Assembly: GCF_902753875.1 (NCBI RefSeq)
Contig: NZ_CADDTS010000007.1
Span: forward strand, 103,905 to 167,904
Length of the DNA stretch: 64,000 bases
Source of the DNA: Acinetobacter bouvetii
GTDB taxonomy: Bacteria; Pseudomonadota; Gammaproteobacteria; Pseudomonadales; Moraxellaceae
Direction of reading: 5' to 3'
This document shows positions 54,372-63,842 of the stretch, one piece after another. A program made the position numbers and the translations under genes. Position 1 is the stretch's first letter; every line of letters begins with the position of its first letter. The notes beneath the pieces were generated by a model, which saw nothing but the letters and a program-made list of their open reading frames with translations, was not told the DNA's origin and searched no databases.

Positions 54372-56717
54372 TTAGTATTTGAAGTTTAGTGACAATACCG
54401 CGCTACGACCTTCTGCTTCAGTGGCATAGTGAGATGCATAAGCTTTAGTGAAGTAACGTTCGTCAGACAGGTTATTGACGTTCAATTGAAGGTCAACATT
54501 TTCGTTGACGTTATAACGTGCCATTGCGTCATAACGTACATAACCTGGAACGTATTTGGTATTAGCTGCGTTACCATAGACTTTGTCCATTGCAGTTGCA
54601 CCAGCACCCAAGGTTAACTGTGGCAATACTTGGTAAGTTGTCCAAAGAGTTGCAGAGTTTTTCGCAACGTTTTGAACTTGATTGCCTTCATTAGCGTCTT
54701 TTGGACCATCATCCAAAATTTCACTGTCTAAATATGTATAGCCTGCAGAAACAGCCCATTTATCAGTAATATTACCGTTAGCACCTAATTCAATACCATC
54801 AACACGTGTTTCACCAATATTGCGGGTAAAACCATCAGTATCAGCAGCTCTCGTATTGGTTTTTTCAGTACGGAAAATTGCAGCGGTAAGATTCAATTTA
54901 TCATTGAATAAGTCCCACTTGGTGCCAACTTCCATTGTACGAACTTCTTCAGGTTTTAAATTATTTGTTGCGTTAGCCTGTTCTTCGGTCGTATTTCGAC
55001 CAAAGGTACTTACGCCTTCTGAACCATCACCTGCATCCACACCAATTGGGTTTGCTGAAGTAGCATAACTTGCATAAATCGAACCATTTTCGACAGGCTT
55101 GAAAGTTAAACCAGCTTGGTAGTTGAAGAAGTCCGTATCACTTTCATATTTGACTTTTTCACCAACCTGACGCAAAGCTGGAATGGATGTAGTTACACCA
55201 TTTTGAGTTTGAGTAGTTGGTTTTGTATTAGAGTTGGTAGAGCCATAGGTCATGGTTGAACCAGTTTCGAATTTATCCCAACGGACTCCTAAATCGAGAA
55301 TCCATTGAGGATTAAATTCAATACTATCTAAGAAATAAACCGAAGTAGATTTAGATTCAATATTATATTTGTCTGCACCTTGAGTGCTAAGAGAGCCAGT
55401 AAATGGATACTTACTAGGATTATTCACATTCACACAGCCAGGACCTGTAGAAGTTGCCGAACAAGCATATGCAGTACCGGTTGCATCCTTACCATTAATA
55501 ATATATTGAGTTCGGTCTGTTTCTTGGTCTGAGTATTCAGCACCTAGGTTAAAACTATGTTTTAATGCACCTGTATTAAACTTACCAGTTAAAGCAAGCT
55601 GATCAGTAAAGGTATCGGTATCAGCGACGCGTGAATTTGCGCGGGCCCACACATTACCTGTTAATGCGCCACCTGTTTGATAAAAATTACCTTTTGAATC
55701 ATCTGGGTTGGTCCACAGGTAATCATTCTTAGATTTATTATAAACAGTAGTATTAGAAATTGTTAGATTGTCAGTCAAGTCATGTTCTAACTTAATGGTA
55801 CCGACCTGATTTTCCTGTTTTTGGAAATCGCGGTCTTTCCAGCCGTAGTAAATACCTTGTTTGACATCGATTGGTTTACCATTTCCATTTTCTGGAATTC
55901 GAGCAGGCTGATTGGTTGCTGAGAAAGGATTGTTATAAGGAATACCAGAATCTGGAATGTCATCTGTCTTTAAGTAGTAATAACTTAAAGTTGCGCGAGT
56001 CGGGGTATCCAGACCAAAAGTAATACTTGGGGCAATACCGGCACGTTTGTATTCAGTACCGTTAGCTTGACCGGCTTTTTCATTGTGGTGACCCATCACC
56101 GCAACACGCGCGGCAATACCATTACCAAAATCTTTGTTGCCATCTAAAGTAATACGTTGGTAACTGTCTGTACCTGCACCAATAGAACCTTCTAAAGAGT
56201 CACCTTTTTTAGCAACTTTAGAAATCATGTTGATACTACCACCAGTGGTACCCGCACCACCCATAGCAGATGCAGAACCTTTGGTGACTTCAACTTGTTC
56301 GACTGCAAACATTTCACGGTTTTGTGAAGTTGCATTACGCACGCCGTCTACATACATAGAGCTTTCAGAGTTGTAACCACGAATAAATGGACGGTCGCCA
56401 TTCGGGTTACCACCTTCACCCGCACCTAAAGTAATACCAGGTACAGTACGCAAAGCATCGCTTAAAGTTGTCACTTGAGTATCTTCAATCAATTGCTTAG
56501 AAATGACAGATACAGATTTAGGTGTATTCAATAAAGGAGCAACAAACTTGGAGTTGGCTGATTTATCTACTTTTAGACTTTGTTCTGCTTCTGCTTGAGA
56601 ATGAATAGTTTCAAGTTGAGCAACTTGATCTTGTGCAATTGCATTACCTGCCATCACTGAAAGTGAAGAGACAATCGCAGAAGATACGATTTTTTTGCGT
56701 GTTTTAATGAAGGCCAT
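54372..56717 (-). CDS. TonB-dependent catecholate siderophore receptor (Fiu-like)
   Basis: A 781-residue outer-membrane receptor. The signal peptide ends 'GNAIAQ' (about residue 28), the TonB box region is followed by 'TPKSVSVISKQLIED', the plug has 'TVPGITLGAGEGGNPNGDRPFIRGYN' in part and 'MYVDGVRNATSQNREMFAVEQVEV', and the barrel ends in 'AVLSLNFKY' (C-terminal Tyr). Length and the plug 'GDRPFIRGY' fit the Fiu/PirA-like group that takes up ferric catecholates. Unlike its neighbour at 50973 it is intact. A Fur-like site lies upstream. Confidence 0.9.
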   Translation of the reverse strand: MAFIKTRKKIVSSAIVSSLSVMAGNAIAQDQVAQLETIHSQAEAEQSLKVDKSANSKFVAPLLNTPKSVSVISKQLIEDTQVTTLSDALRTVPGITLGAGEGGNPNGDRPFIRGYNSESSMYVDGVRNATSQNREMFAVEQVEVTKGSASAMGGAGTTGGSINMISKVAKKGDSLEGSIGAGTDSYQRITLDGNKDFGNGIAARVAVMGHHNEKAGQANGTEYKRAGIAPSITFGLDTPTRATLSYYYLKTDDIPDSGIPYNNPFSATNQPARIPENGNGKPIDVKQGIYYGWKDRDFQKQENQVGTIKLEHDLTDNLTISNTTVYNKSKNDYLWTNPDDSKGNFYQTGGALTGNVWARANSRVADTDTFTDQLALTGKFNTGALKHSFNLGAEYSDQETDRTQYIINGKDATGTAYACSATSTGPGCVNVNNPSKYPFTGSLSTQGADKYNIESKSTSVYFLDSIEFNPQWILDLGVRWDKFETGSTMTYGSTNSNTKPTTQTQNGVTTSIPALRQVGEKVKYESDTDFFNYQAGLTFKPVENGSIYASYATSANPIGVDAGDGSEGVSTFGRNTTEEQANATNNLKPEEVRTMEVGTKWDLFNDKLNLTAAIFRTEKTNTRAADTDGFTRNIGETRVDGIELGANGNITDKWAVSAGYTYLDSEILDDGPKDANEGNQVQNVAKNSATLWTTYQVLPQLTLGAGATAMDKVYGNAANTKYVPGYVRYDAMARYNVNENVDLQLNVNNLSDERYFTKAYASHYATEAEGRSAVLSLNFKY

Positions 56718-56751
56718 TTCGAACTCAAAATGTGTACTGTGAAAATGTATG

Positions 56752-56768
56752 AGAATAATAATGATTCT
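56752..56768 (-). promoter_or_regulatory. Fur-box-like site upstream of the Fiu-like receptor
   Basis: AGAATAATAATGATTCT is an imperfect palindrome (7 of 8 pairs) in an AATAATGATTCTTATTT context, 35 bp ahead of the receptor start codon, a usual place for Fur. Confidence 0.6.
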
Positions 56769-57310
56769 TATTTTATATCACCATCTATACTAATTGTAAT
56801 TAGTAGCGTTTATTTATTTTTTAATCGATTATTTGAATGAAATAATATAACAATTATTATTTAAAATATTGAAAATAATATATATTTAATATTTTTACAT
56901 TTGTTGTCTTTTTAATCGAGAATACTGATGTTTAATTTTATTAACAGTTATGCGGCAAATAAGTAACAAATATTTCATCTTTGTAGGTCATGGTTATGCT
57001 CGGTTAAATGGTGTCATTATTTTAGGATGTTGCAGATTTCTAGATAAGCGTTATTAATCTAAAGCGGTATAAGAGAAGAGCAACAAAACAAACTGTTAGC
57101 AAATTTAAAGTTGTTATGATGAGTTATGTATTCAGACAAAACATAAAAATAACTAAGATTTTGAAATGAAAAGAATAAATGGTAGAAAGCTAAGAGGCTA
57201 ATAAGATATATAAAATTTCAGGTTATATGCTGCTGCATTGTGCAAAGTTGTAATAAAAACAGACATTGCTTATCAGAATGCTTAAAATTTAATGGTTAAA
57301 TCATCCTGTT

Positions 57311-57339
57311 TTGTATATCTTTCAATGTTGTCATATAAT
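57311..57339 (+). promoter_or_regulatory. Sigma-70 promoter of tig
   Basis: TTGTAT (57311-57316) and perfect TATAAT (57334-57339) with 17-bp spacing, placing the start near 57346, 40 bp before tig. Confidence 0.65.
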
Positions 57340-57385
57340 GTGGCACTTTCAAAATTGCAATTACTATTTCTATATCGAGGAAGCC

Positions 57386-58717
57386 ATGCAAGTAACTTCT
57401 GAAGCGGTTTCGGGCGTTGCCCGTCGTTTAAATGTATCTGTACCGACGAGCCGTGTGAACGAGCAATTTGAAGCCCGTTTAAAACGCACTGCTAAAACTG
57501 TGAAGATCAACGGCTTCCGTCCAGGTAAAGTGCCTTTAAATGTAGTACGTCGTGAATATGGCGCAAGCATTTATCAAGAAGTTGTGAACGATGTAATTCG
57601 TGACACAGTATTTGAAGCGATTCAACAAGAGAAAATCAATGCTGTTGGCATGCCAAACATTGATAAAGTTGAAAACAAAGAAGACGCTCTTGTTTATGAA
57701 GCAACTGTAGAAGTTTATCCAGAAGTTGAAGTTAAATTTGACGGTCTGGAAGTTGAACGTAAAGCAACTGAAGTGAACGATAAAGACGTTGATCAAATGA
57801 TCGAGAACCTTCAAAAGCAACGTGCTTCTTGGGCTGAAACGAAAGGCATGGCTAAAAAAGACATGCAAGTGACTTTCGATTTCGAAGGTTCAGTTGATGG
57901 TGAAAAATTCGAAGGCGGTTCTGCTGAAGACTTTAAACTGGTTCTAGGTTCTGGTCGTATGATCCCTGGCTTCGAAGACGGTATCGTTGGTATGAAGAAA
58001 GGCGAAGAGAAAGTAATCGATGTTACTTTCCCTGAAGATTACCAAGCTGAAAACCTTGCTGGTAAAGCTGCTCAATTCAAAATCACTGTGAAGCTTGTTG
58101 AAAAACAAAAACTTCCAGAAGTTGATGCTGAATTCTTGAAAATCTTCGGTTTAACTGAAGAAGAAGGCGTTGAAAAATTAAAAGCTGACGTTCGTAAAAA
58201 CATGGAACGTGAAGTGAAAAACGGTCTTCGTAACCAAGTGAAAGGCGCAACTTTTGATGCGCTTGTAGCTGCAAACGAAGTTGAAGTTCCTGCTTCTATG
58301 TTATCTCAAGAAATTGACCGTCAACGTCAACAAATGATTCAACAGTTCACTCAACAGTTTGGTGCTCAAGGTGCGAAAGCATTTGACAGCAGCATGCTTC
58401 CAGATGACCTGTTCAAAGAACAAGCTGAAAAATCTGTAAAACTTGGCGTGTTGGTAAGCAAAGTTTTAGCTGACGCTAAAATTGAAGTTGATGCTGCTCG
58501 CGTTGATGCTTACATCGAAGACATGGCTTCTTCTTACGAAGATCCAACTGAAGTGATTGAATACTTCAAAAATGACAAACAGCAACGTGCTCAAATTGAA
58601 GCTGTTGTGTTAGAAGATCAAGTGGTTGATCACATCTTGGCAGCTGCTAAAGTGACTGACACAAAAGTAAGCTATGAAGACTTATTGAAAGAGCAACAAG
58701 CTCGTCAACAAGGCTAA
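57386..58717 (+). CDS. tig: Trigger factor
   Basis: A 443-residue ribosome-bound chaperone and prolyl isomerase. The N-domain has the ribosome-docking signature '[16 protein letters not shown]' (G-F-R-x-G-x-x-P), the middle PPIase (FKBP-like) domain has '[20 protein letters not shown]' in part and '[18 protein letters not shown]', and the C-domain is helical with '[17 protein letters not shown]'. ATG 57386 follows CGAGGA; the extra in-frame residues to 57311 lie over the promoter. It is the first gene of the tig-clpP-clpX order. Confidence 0.96.
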   Translation: MQVTSEAVSGVARRLNVSVPTSRVNEQFEARLKRTAKTVKINGFRPGKVPLNVVRREYGASIYQEVVNDVIRDTVFEAIQQEKINAVGMPNIDKVENKEDALVYEATVEVYPEVEVKFDGLEVERKATEVNDKDVDQMIENLQKQRASWAETKGMAKKDMQVTFDFEGSVDGEKFEGGSAEDFKLVLGSGRMIPGFEDGIVGMKKGEEKVIDVTFPEDYQAENLAGKAAQFKITVKLVEKQKLPEVDAEFLKIFGLTEEEGVEKLKADVRKNMEREVKNGLRNQVKGATFDALVAANEVEVPASMLSQEIDRQRQQMIQQFTQQFGAQGAKAFDSSMLPDDLFKEQAEKSVKLGVLVSKVLADAKIEVDAARVDAYIEDMASSYEDPTEVIEYFKNDKQQRAQIEAVVLEDQVVDHILAAAKVTDTKVSYEDLLKEQQARQQG

Positions 58718-58730
58718 GCTTAGCTGACCA

Positions 58731-58758
58731 AAAAAAGGCGCATCATGCGCCTTTTTTT
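58731..58758 (+). terminator. Rho-independent terminator of tig
   Basis: Stem GGCGC (58737-58741) / GCGCC (58747-58751) plus flanking A/T pairing, then eight T residues. Confidence 0.85.
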
Positions 58759-58909
58759 ATGTACAGGCTTATCGTGTACATGTCCTGAATTCACAATGCT
58801 TATATAAAAAATATCTGTTATTTAATTGGGAATATTTTGCATTTTCGGCAATTATCCCTCATATTGTGACTATGAGTTGAGTAACAAAAAATTTAGGAAT
58901 AAATAACGT

Positions 58910-59515
58910 ATGTATGTTCCAACAATTGATAACGCTTTAGTACCCGTGGTGGTAGAACAGTCTTCTCGTGGTGAGCGTTCTTTTGATATTTTCTCACGTC
59001 TTTTACGTGAACGCGTCATCTTCTTAACCGGTGAAGTTGAAGACAACATGGCCAATTTAATTGTTGCTCAGATGTTGTTTTTAGAAGCAGAGAACCCAGA
59101 TAAAGATATACACCTCTATATTAACTCCCCAGGGGGGTCGGTGACTGCAGGTATGGCCATTTACGATACCATGCAATTCATTAAACCAGATGTAGTGACT
59201 TATTGTATGGGACAGGCAGCCTCTATGGGTGCATTCCTGCTCAATGCTGGTGCCAAGGGTAAACGTTATTGCTTGGAAAATGCACGTGTGATGATTCACC
59301 AGCCACTCGGTGGTTTCCGTGGTCAAGCATCGGATATTGAAATTCACGCGCGTGAAATTCTATTCATTAAAGAACGTTTAAACCGTTTAATGGCAGAACA
59401 TAGTGGTCAAGACTATGAAACTGTTGCAAGAGATACTGACCGTGACAACTTTATGACAGCGCAGGCTGCCAAAGAATACGGTCTCGTGGATGAAGTGTTA
59501 AGCAAACGTCCATAA
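58910..59515 (+). CDS. clpP: ATP-dependent Clp protease proteolytic subunit
   Basis: A 201-residue serine protease forming the double heptameric chamber. The catalytic triad is Ser105 ([10 protein letters not shown]), His130 (VMIHQPLGG) and Asp179 (RDTDRDNFM). The N-terminus '[31 protein letters not shown]' in part is the usual start with handle region. It works with ClpX (next gene) and ClpA to degrade tagged and regulatory proteins. Gap of 27 bp to clpX. Confidence 0.97.
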   Translation: MYVPTIDNALVPVVVEQSSRGERSFDIFSRLLRERVIFLTGEVEDNMANLIVAQMLFLEAENPDKDIHLYINSPGGSVTAGMAIYDTMQFIKPDVVTYCMGQAASMGAFLLNAGAKGKRYCLENARVMIHQPLGGFRGQASDIEIHAREILFIKERLNRLMAEHSGQDYETVARDTDRDNFMTAQAAKEYGLVDEVLSKRP

Positions 59516-59542
59516 TTTTCAGATTTTTATATTGGAGTGAAT

Positions 59543-60853
59543 ATGTCCGATCATCCTCAAGGACAAAAGCATTGTTCATTTTGCGGTAAAACGCAGTCTG
59601 AAGTCGGGAAACTGATTGCAGGTGAGGACGCTTACATCTGTAATGAGTGTGTGGACGTATGCTTAGATTTAGTCCAAACCAGTCAACAAGTTGAATCTGG
59701 TGATTGGGCAAGTAAACCTTTGCCAAAACCACACGAAATTCGTGCTGCACTTGATCAATATGTCATTGGTCAGGATGTAGCGAAAAAAACACTTTCAGTT
59801 GCTGTATATAACCATTACAAGCGCCTAAAAGTGACGCATAACGGTCATAAGCATGATGATGCGATTGAACTGGCAAAAAGTAATATTTTATTGGTTGGGC
59901 CAACAGGTTCAGGTAAAACGTTACTTGCGCAAACGCTTGCACGTTTACTTGATGTTCCATTTGCGATGGCAGATGCGACCACTTTAACCGAAGCAGGTTA
60001 TGTGGGTGAAGATGTTGAAAACATCGTACAGAAGCTGCTGCAAAAAGCCGATTATGATGTAGAAAAAGCGCAAAAGGGCATTATCTATATCGATGAAATC
60101 GACAAGATTACCCGTAAGTCTGAAAATCCATCCATCACCCGTGATGTGTCTGGAGAAGGTGTTCAGCAAGCACTTTTAAAAATGATCGAAGGTACTGTGG
60201 CTTCCATTCCTCCGCAAGGTGGTCGTAAGCATCCGCAGCAAGAGTTCATTCAGATTGATACCTCAAATATCTTGTTTATCTGTGGTGGTGCCTTCTCTGG
60301 TCTAGAGAAAATCGTACAGCAGCGTCAGGAAAAAGGTGGCATTGGTTTCACGGCAGATGTGAAGAAAAAAGACGAAAGTAAAAAATTGTCTGATTTGTTC
60401 CGTCAGGTTGAAGCAACTGACCTGGTGAAATTTGGTCTGATTCCAGAGTTCATTGGTCGTTTGCCAGTGATTGCGACTCTGGATGAACTGGATGAAGAAG
60501 CATTGATGCAGATTCTGACTGAGCCGAAAAACGCTTTAACCCGTCAATATCAATATCTATTTGATATGGAAAATGTGGATTTGGTATTTGAAAATTCAGC
60601 GCTTCGTGCTGTGGCTAAAAAAGCCTTGGAGCGTAATACCGGAGCACGTGGTTTGCGCTCAATTCTGGAAAATGCATTGCTTGAAACCATGTATGATCTT
60701 CCAAGTCAGAAGGAAGTAGGTACTGTAGTGGTGAATGAGGCTGTGATTAATGATGGTGCGAAACCTGAATTAAAAGCAGAACGTCAGCCTAAATCAGAGA
60801 CTGAAACAGCGGCTAAAGTAGATTTAAAAGTTGTAAATTCTAAATCAGCTTAA
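59543..60853 (+). CDS. clpX: ATP-dependent Clp protease ATP-binding subunit ClpX
   Basis: A 436-residue AAA+ unfoldase. The zinc-binding domain has Cys11, Cys14, Cys33 and Cys36 ([17 protein letters not shown]… ICNEC). Walker A is GPTGSGKT (119-126), Walker B '[11 protein letters not shown]', sensor 2 '[10 protein letters not shown]'. The pore and IGF loops are within the core. ATG 59543 with TTGGAG upstream is the start; GTG 59537 is less likely. The C-terminal tail beyond about 400 is charged and variable. Confidence 0.97.
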   Translation: MSDHPQGQKHCSFCGKTQSEVGKLIAGEDAYICNECVDVCLDLVQTSQQVESGDWASKPLPKPHEIRAALDQYVIGQDVAKKTLSVAVYNHYKRLKVTHNGHKHDDAIELAKSNILLVGPTGSGKTLLAQTLARLLDVPFAMADATTLTEAGYVGEDVENIVQKLLQKADYDVEKAQKGIIYIDEIDKITRKSENPSITRDVSGEGVQQALLKMIEGTVASIPPQGGRKHPQQEFIQIDTSNILFICGGAFSGLEKIVQQRQEKGGIGFTADVKKKDESKKLSDLFRQVEATDLVKFGLIPEFIGRLPVIATLDELDEEALMQILTEPKNALTRQYQYLFDMENVDLVFENSALRAVAKKALERNTGARGLRSILENALLETMYDLPSQKEVGTVVVNEAVINDGAKPELKAERQPKSETETAAKVDLKVVNSKSA

Positions 60854-60869
60854 TTCGCTATTCGTCAGA

Positions 60870-60906
60870 AACGTGCGGAAAACTCGTGTTTTCGCACGTT
60901 TTTTAT
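60870..60906 (+). terminator. Rho-independent terminator of clpP-clpX
   Basis: Stem AACGTGCG (60870-60877) / CGCACGTT (60893-60900), extended by AAAA/TTTT with a one-base bulge, followed by T residues. Confidence 0.85.
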
Positions 60907-61070
60907 TTCCAAAAATAAATCGCAATGTTAATCTCAATCACTAGGCGTGGACGCCGAAATAAGATCAACCAACTCAGATTAAAGTCGTGATTCAAAGTCG
61001 CGATGAATAGAACGAAAAATTAAGTATTTATTTGAGTACAAAAATAAAAAATACGCGGTGAGGGAAAATC

Positions 61071-61784
61071 ATGCGTGGAGTCTGTATTGCCATTTGTGCA
61101 AGCGTAATTTTATTGGGATGCCATGGCAAAACTGCAATGGAGCATGCTCAAGTCACATCAACCTTAAAACCTGTCGATACCGAACATGAACCGGGTATGC
61201 TGGAACAATACCGCTTTGGTATGTTCACTATTGGTGGTTGGGTTAATCAAAAATTAGGACAACATTTTCAGCCTGTACACGCACAAAATGATCAGGCAGC
61301 GATTGTGTATTTATACCGTCCGGACAGCAAATGGAACCGTCAGGAAATAGTGGCATCTAGTCTGTTTATTAATAGTGAGCGTATTCCAAGTTTATTGAAT
61401 AATCACTACTACTGGGTGGAATTGCCTGCTGGAACCTATCGCATATCTAGCAGCCGTCCTTTAGGAGTTCAGCATTTTCAAAAGCCAAAATATCTAGATT
61501 TTAGTGTGCAAGCAGGTCAGTCCTATTTTATTAAATATGATGAAGAAAATTTGAGTACCCGTCGTGAGGTTTCAGGGCCTTTAATTTTGGTGCCAGAGAA
61601 AACAGGTTTAAATGAAATTGCTTATACCCAGCTAAAATCTGAAGCTTATAACTTTGTTGCTCAAGATCAAAACACTGGTAAAGTGCGCAAAAAAGCTCAG
61701 AAACTGAAACCTGCAAAATATGATCCTGCAGAAGATGTACAGCTAACCAAGCCTTTCAAACTGTGGAATCCGCTGACTTGGTAA
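61071..61784 (+). CDS. DUF2846-like lipoprotein
   Basis: A 237-residue protein with a lipoprotein signal ending ILLGC (Cys17). The central domain (about residues 78-165) has the pattern 'AAIVYLYRPDSKW', 'FINSERIPSLLNNHYYWVELPAGTYRISS' in sections and 'FSVQAGQSYFIKYDEEN', which fits the DUF2846 family of envelope lipoproteins of unknown function. The C-terminal tail is Lys-rich. Its own promoter must lie in 60907-61070; the gene is convergent with fumA. Confidence 0.8.
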   Translation: MRGVCIAICASVILLGCHGKTAMEHAQVTSTLKPVDTEHEPGMLEQYRFGMFTIGGWVNQKLGQHFQPVHAQNDQAAIVYLYRPDSKWNRQEIVASSLFINSERIPSLLNNHYYWVELPAGTYRISSSRPLGVQHFQKPKYLDFSVQAGQSYFIKYDEENLSTRREVSGPLILVPEKTGLNEIAYTQLKSEAYNFVAQDQNTGKVRKKAQKLKPAKYDPAEDVQLTKPFKLWNPLTW

Positions 61785-61810
61785 TTGAATTAAACTCACT
61801 TAACCGCCAT

Positions 61811-61837
61811 AAAAAAGCACCCATAGAGGGTGCTTTT
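61811..61837. terminator. Bidirectional terminator between the DUF2846-like gene and fumA
   Basis: Stem AAAAGCACCC (61813-61822) / GGGTGCTTTT (61828-61837), five-base loop ATAGA, with A and T tracts on each side. Confidence 0.9.
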
Positions 61838-61850
61838 CTATTTTGGCAAA

Positions 61851-63377
61851 TTAGTTTGCAGCAGCATCAACTACTGGAATTTTACCAATTTTGGCTTGCC
61901 AGATTTTTGGTGCAGTCGCATGTACAGATGTACCATTTACGTCTACAGCAACTGATACAGGCATATCTTTCACGACAAACTTGTAGATTGCTTCCATACC
62001 TAAGTCAGCAAAAGCAACAACTTCAGCTTCACGGATTGCTTTAGATACTAAGTAAGCAGCACCGCCAACAGCCATTAAGTAAGTTGCTTTATTGTCTTTA
62101 ATTGCTTCAACAGCAGCAGGACCACGGTCCGCTTTACCGATCATGCCGTAAAGACCCGTTGCTTCAAGCACTTGACGTGTGAATTTGTCCATACGTGTTG
62201 CAGTTGTTGGGCCAGCAGGGCCAACCACTTCATCACCTACAGGATCGACTGGACCCACGTAGTAAATGAACTTACCTTTAAGATCTACAGGAAGTTCTTC
62301 ACCTTTGTTTAACATGTCAACCATACGTTTGTGCGCAGCGTCACGACCTGTATAGATTGTACCGTTAAGCAGAAGCGTATCACCTGGTTGCCAAGCGTTC
62401 ATTTCTTCTTGTGTGATGTTGTCTAGGTCAACACGTTTAGAAGTCGATGAATCCCAAGTTACAGCAGGGTAGTCTTCAAGGCTTGGTGCTTGAATGTGAG
62501 CAACACCTGAACCATCTAACTGGAAGTGTGCGTGACGAGTTGCTGCACAGTTCGGAATCATACCAACGGGTTTACCCGCAGCGTGACATGGGTAATCTTT
62601 GATTTTGATATCAAGAACTGTGGTTAAACCGCCAAGGCCTTGAGCACCAATCCCTAAAGCGTTTACTTTTTCGAAGATTTCGATACGAAGTTCTTCAAGT
62701 TGGCTTTGTGGGCCGCGACGAAGCAATTCGTCCATGTTGATTTCTTCCATGAGTGCTTCTTTCGCAAGCATCATGGCTTTTTCAGCAGTACCACCAATAC
62801 CAATACCCAACATACCAGGAGGACACCAGCCTGCACCCATGGTAGGAACAGTTTTCAGTACCCAATCCACGATTGAGTCAGAAGGGTTCAACATGGCAAG
62901 TTTAGATTTGTTCTCTGAACCGCCACCCTTGGCAGCAACAGTAATGTCGACTTTGTTACCCGGTACGAGTTTGTAGTGAATCACTGCAGGCGTATTGTCT
63001 TTGGTGTTTTTACGACCAAAAGCAGGATCAGCTAAAACGGATGCACGAAGAATGTTAGAGTTTTCAAGGTAACCTTGACGTACACCTTCATTGACTGCAT
63101 CGTCCAGGCTCATAGTTAAATCAAATTTAACGTCCAAGCCCACTTCAAGAAATACGTTCACAATACCCGTATCTTGACAGATAGGACGGTGGCCTTCTGC
63201 GCACATACGAGAGTTAATTAAAATTTGTGCAATCGCGTCTTTCGCGGCTTTGTTCTCTTCACGATCATAAGCACGACTCATCGCCTGGATGAAGTCCTGA
63301 GGGTGATAGTAAGAAATGAACTGAAGCGCATCTTTTATCGATGTGATCAAGTCATCTTGCTTGATAATAGTTGTCAT
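61851..63377 (-). CDS. fumA: Fumarate hydratase, class I ([4Fe-4S])
   Basis: A 508-residue iron-sulfur hydratase of the FumA/FumB type: N-terminal alpha domain with 'RPICQDTGIVNVFLEVGLD' (cluster Cys67) and 'WCPPGMLGIGIGGTAEKAM', a second region with 'IPNCAATRHAHF', and the C-terminal beta domain from about 330 with 'YYVGPVDPVGDEVVGPAGPTTATRMD' in part. It interconverts fumarate and malate in the TCA cycle and is oxygen-sensitive. ATG 63377 has AAGAGAT upstream on its strand. The E. coli enzyme is about 548 residues; this shorter length is usual for the group. Confidence 0.95.
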   Translation of the reverse strand: MTTIIKQDDLITSIKDALQFISYYHPQDFIQAMSRAYDREENKAAKDAIAQILINSRMCAEGHRPICQDTGIVNVFLEVGLDVKFDLTMSLDDAVNEGVRQGYLENSNILRASVLADPAFGRKNTKDNTPAVIHYKLVPGNKVDITVAAKGGGSENKSKLAMLNPSDSIVDWVLKTVPTMGAGWCPPGMLGIGIGGTAEKAMMLAKEALMEEINMDELLRRGPQSQLEELRIEIFEKVNALGIGAQGLGGLTTVLDIKIKDYPCHAAGKPVGMIPNCAATRHAHFQLDGSGVAHIQAPSLEDYPAVTWDSSTSKRVDLDNITQEEMNAWQPGDTLLLNGTIYTGRDAAHKRMVDMLNKGEELPVDLKGKFIYYVGPVDPVGDEVVGPAGPTTATRMDKFTRQVLEATGLYGMIGKADRGPAAVEAIKDNKATYLMAVGGAAYLVSKAIREAEVVAFADLGMEAIYKFVVKDMPVSVAVDVNGTSVHATAPKIWQAKIGKIPVVDAAAN

Positions 63378-63642
63378 ACAAATATCTCTTGAGCGGGCTG
63401 TTAGCTAGCGGGCTAAATTATAAGATAAAAAGCACGTTTTGTGGGTGTTTTGCTTAATCTTTGGCCGAAAGTTTAATAACTCAATTTATCTAACTGTTTC
63501 ACTGTCACATTTGCTCGAAAAATGACTATTTTACTGTCATATTTCATGAAAGATTTGTCACAAAGAAGATGGGTTTGCAAAATTTAATTTTATTAAATTA
63601 TTGATTTTAATTAGTATATTAAATATTTCTGATCTTTCATAT
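63378..63642. other. Intergenic region upstream of fumA and the Pho-box unit
   Basis: No gene is seen. YTGTCA hexamers recur at 63502-63507, 63534-63539 and 63555-63560, ahead of the two in the proper Pho box at 63643-63660; their spacing (32 and 21 bp) does not make them a regular PhoB array. Confidence 0.5.
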
Positions 63643-63676
63643 TTGTCATATAACTGTCATAAAAATTTCACATAAT
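63643..63676 (+). promoter_or_regulatory. Pho box with -10 element
   Basis: TTGTCATATAACTGTCAT (63643-63660) has two CTGTCAT-type half sites 11 bp apart, one base from perfect in each informative position. CATAAT (63671-63676) follows after exactly 10 bp, the same geometry as the phoX promoter in this window. A weaker third half site, ATTTCAC, sits in phase at 63665-63671. Confidence 0.82.
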
Positions 63677-63707
63677 AAGTACATCAAATTTAGAGTGTAA
63701 TAAGTAT

Positions 63708-63794
63708 ATGATTACTACAGTTGCTTCAGTTGTTGGTTTTTCTTTATATATCGCAGCGACATGGTTTTACGGTCAAAAAGAAGATCAGGCATAA
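63708..63794 (+). CDS. 28-residue membrane peptide under a Pho box
   Basis: ATG 63708 to TAA 63794 encodes 28 residues: an uncharged N-terminal stretch that could span the membrane once (TTVASVVGFSLYIAATWFYG, residues 3-22), then a charged tail ending in KEDQA. The ribosome site is weak (GAGTG, about 11 bp away). It lies between a good Pho box and a terminator that overlaps its 3' end, so the transcript is about 130 nt. It may be a genuine phosphate-starvation micro-protein or the transcript may act as an RNA. I know no family. Confidence 0.55.
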   Translation: MITTVASVVGFSLYIAATWFYGQKEDQA

Positions 63795-63814
63795 GGCTTT
63801 ATCTTCTTTTTTTT
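63775..63814 (+). terminator. Intrinsic terminator of the Pho-box unit
   Basis: Stem AAAAAGAAGAT (63775-63785) / ATCTTCTTTTT (63801-63811), a 15-base loop and a long T run. The stem overlaps the last codons of the 28-residue reading frame. Confidence 0.75.
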
Positions 63815-63842
63815 GCTTTAAATAGTATAAAAATAATATCTT

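Larger units (their letters stand above)
56718..57385. other. Long intergenic region between the receptor and tig (668 bp)
   Basis: The left end has a Fur-like site and the right end the tig promoter. In between (56780-57300) the DNA is strongly AT-rich with no ORF of note, no clear hairpin and no known repeat. An unannotated small RNA cannot be excluded. Confidence 0.5.

Noticed and set aside
63502..63560. Three further YTGTCA hexamers as additional Pho boxes.
   Set aside because: They are spaced 32 and 21 bp apart rather than 11 bp, so they do not form PhoB direct-repeat pairs.
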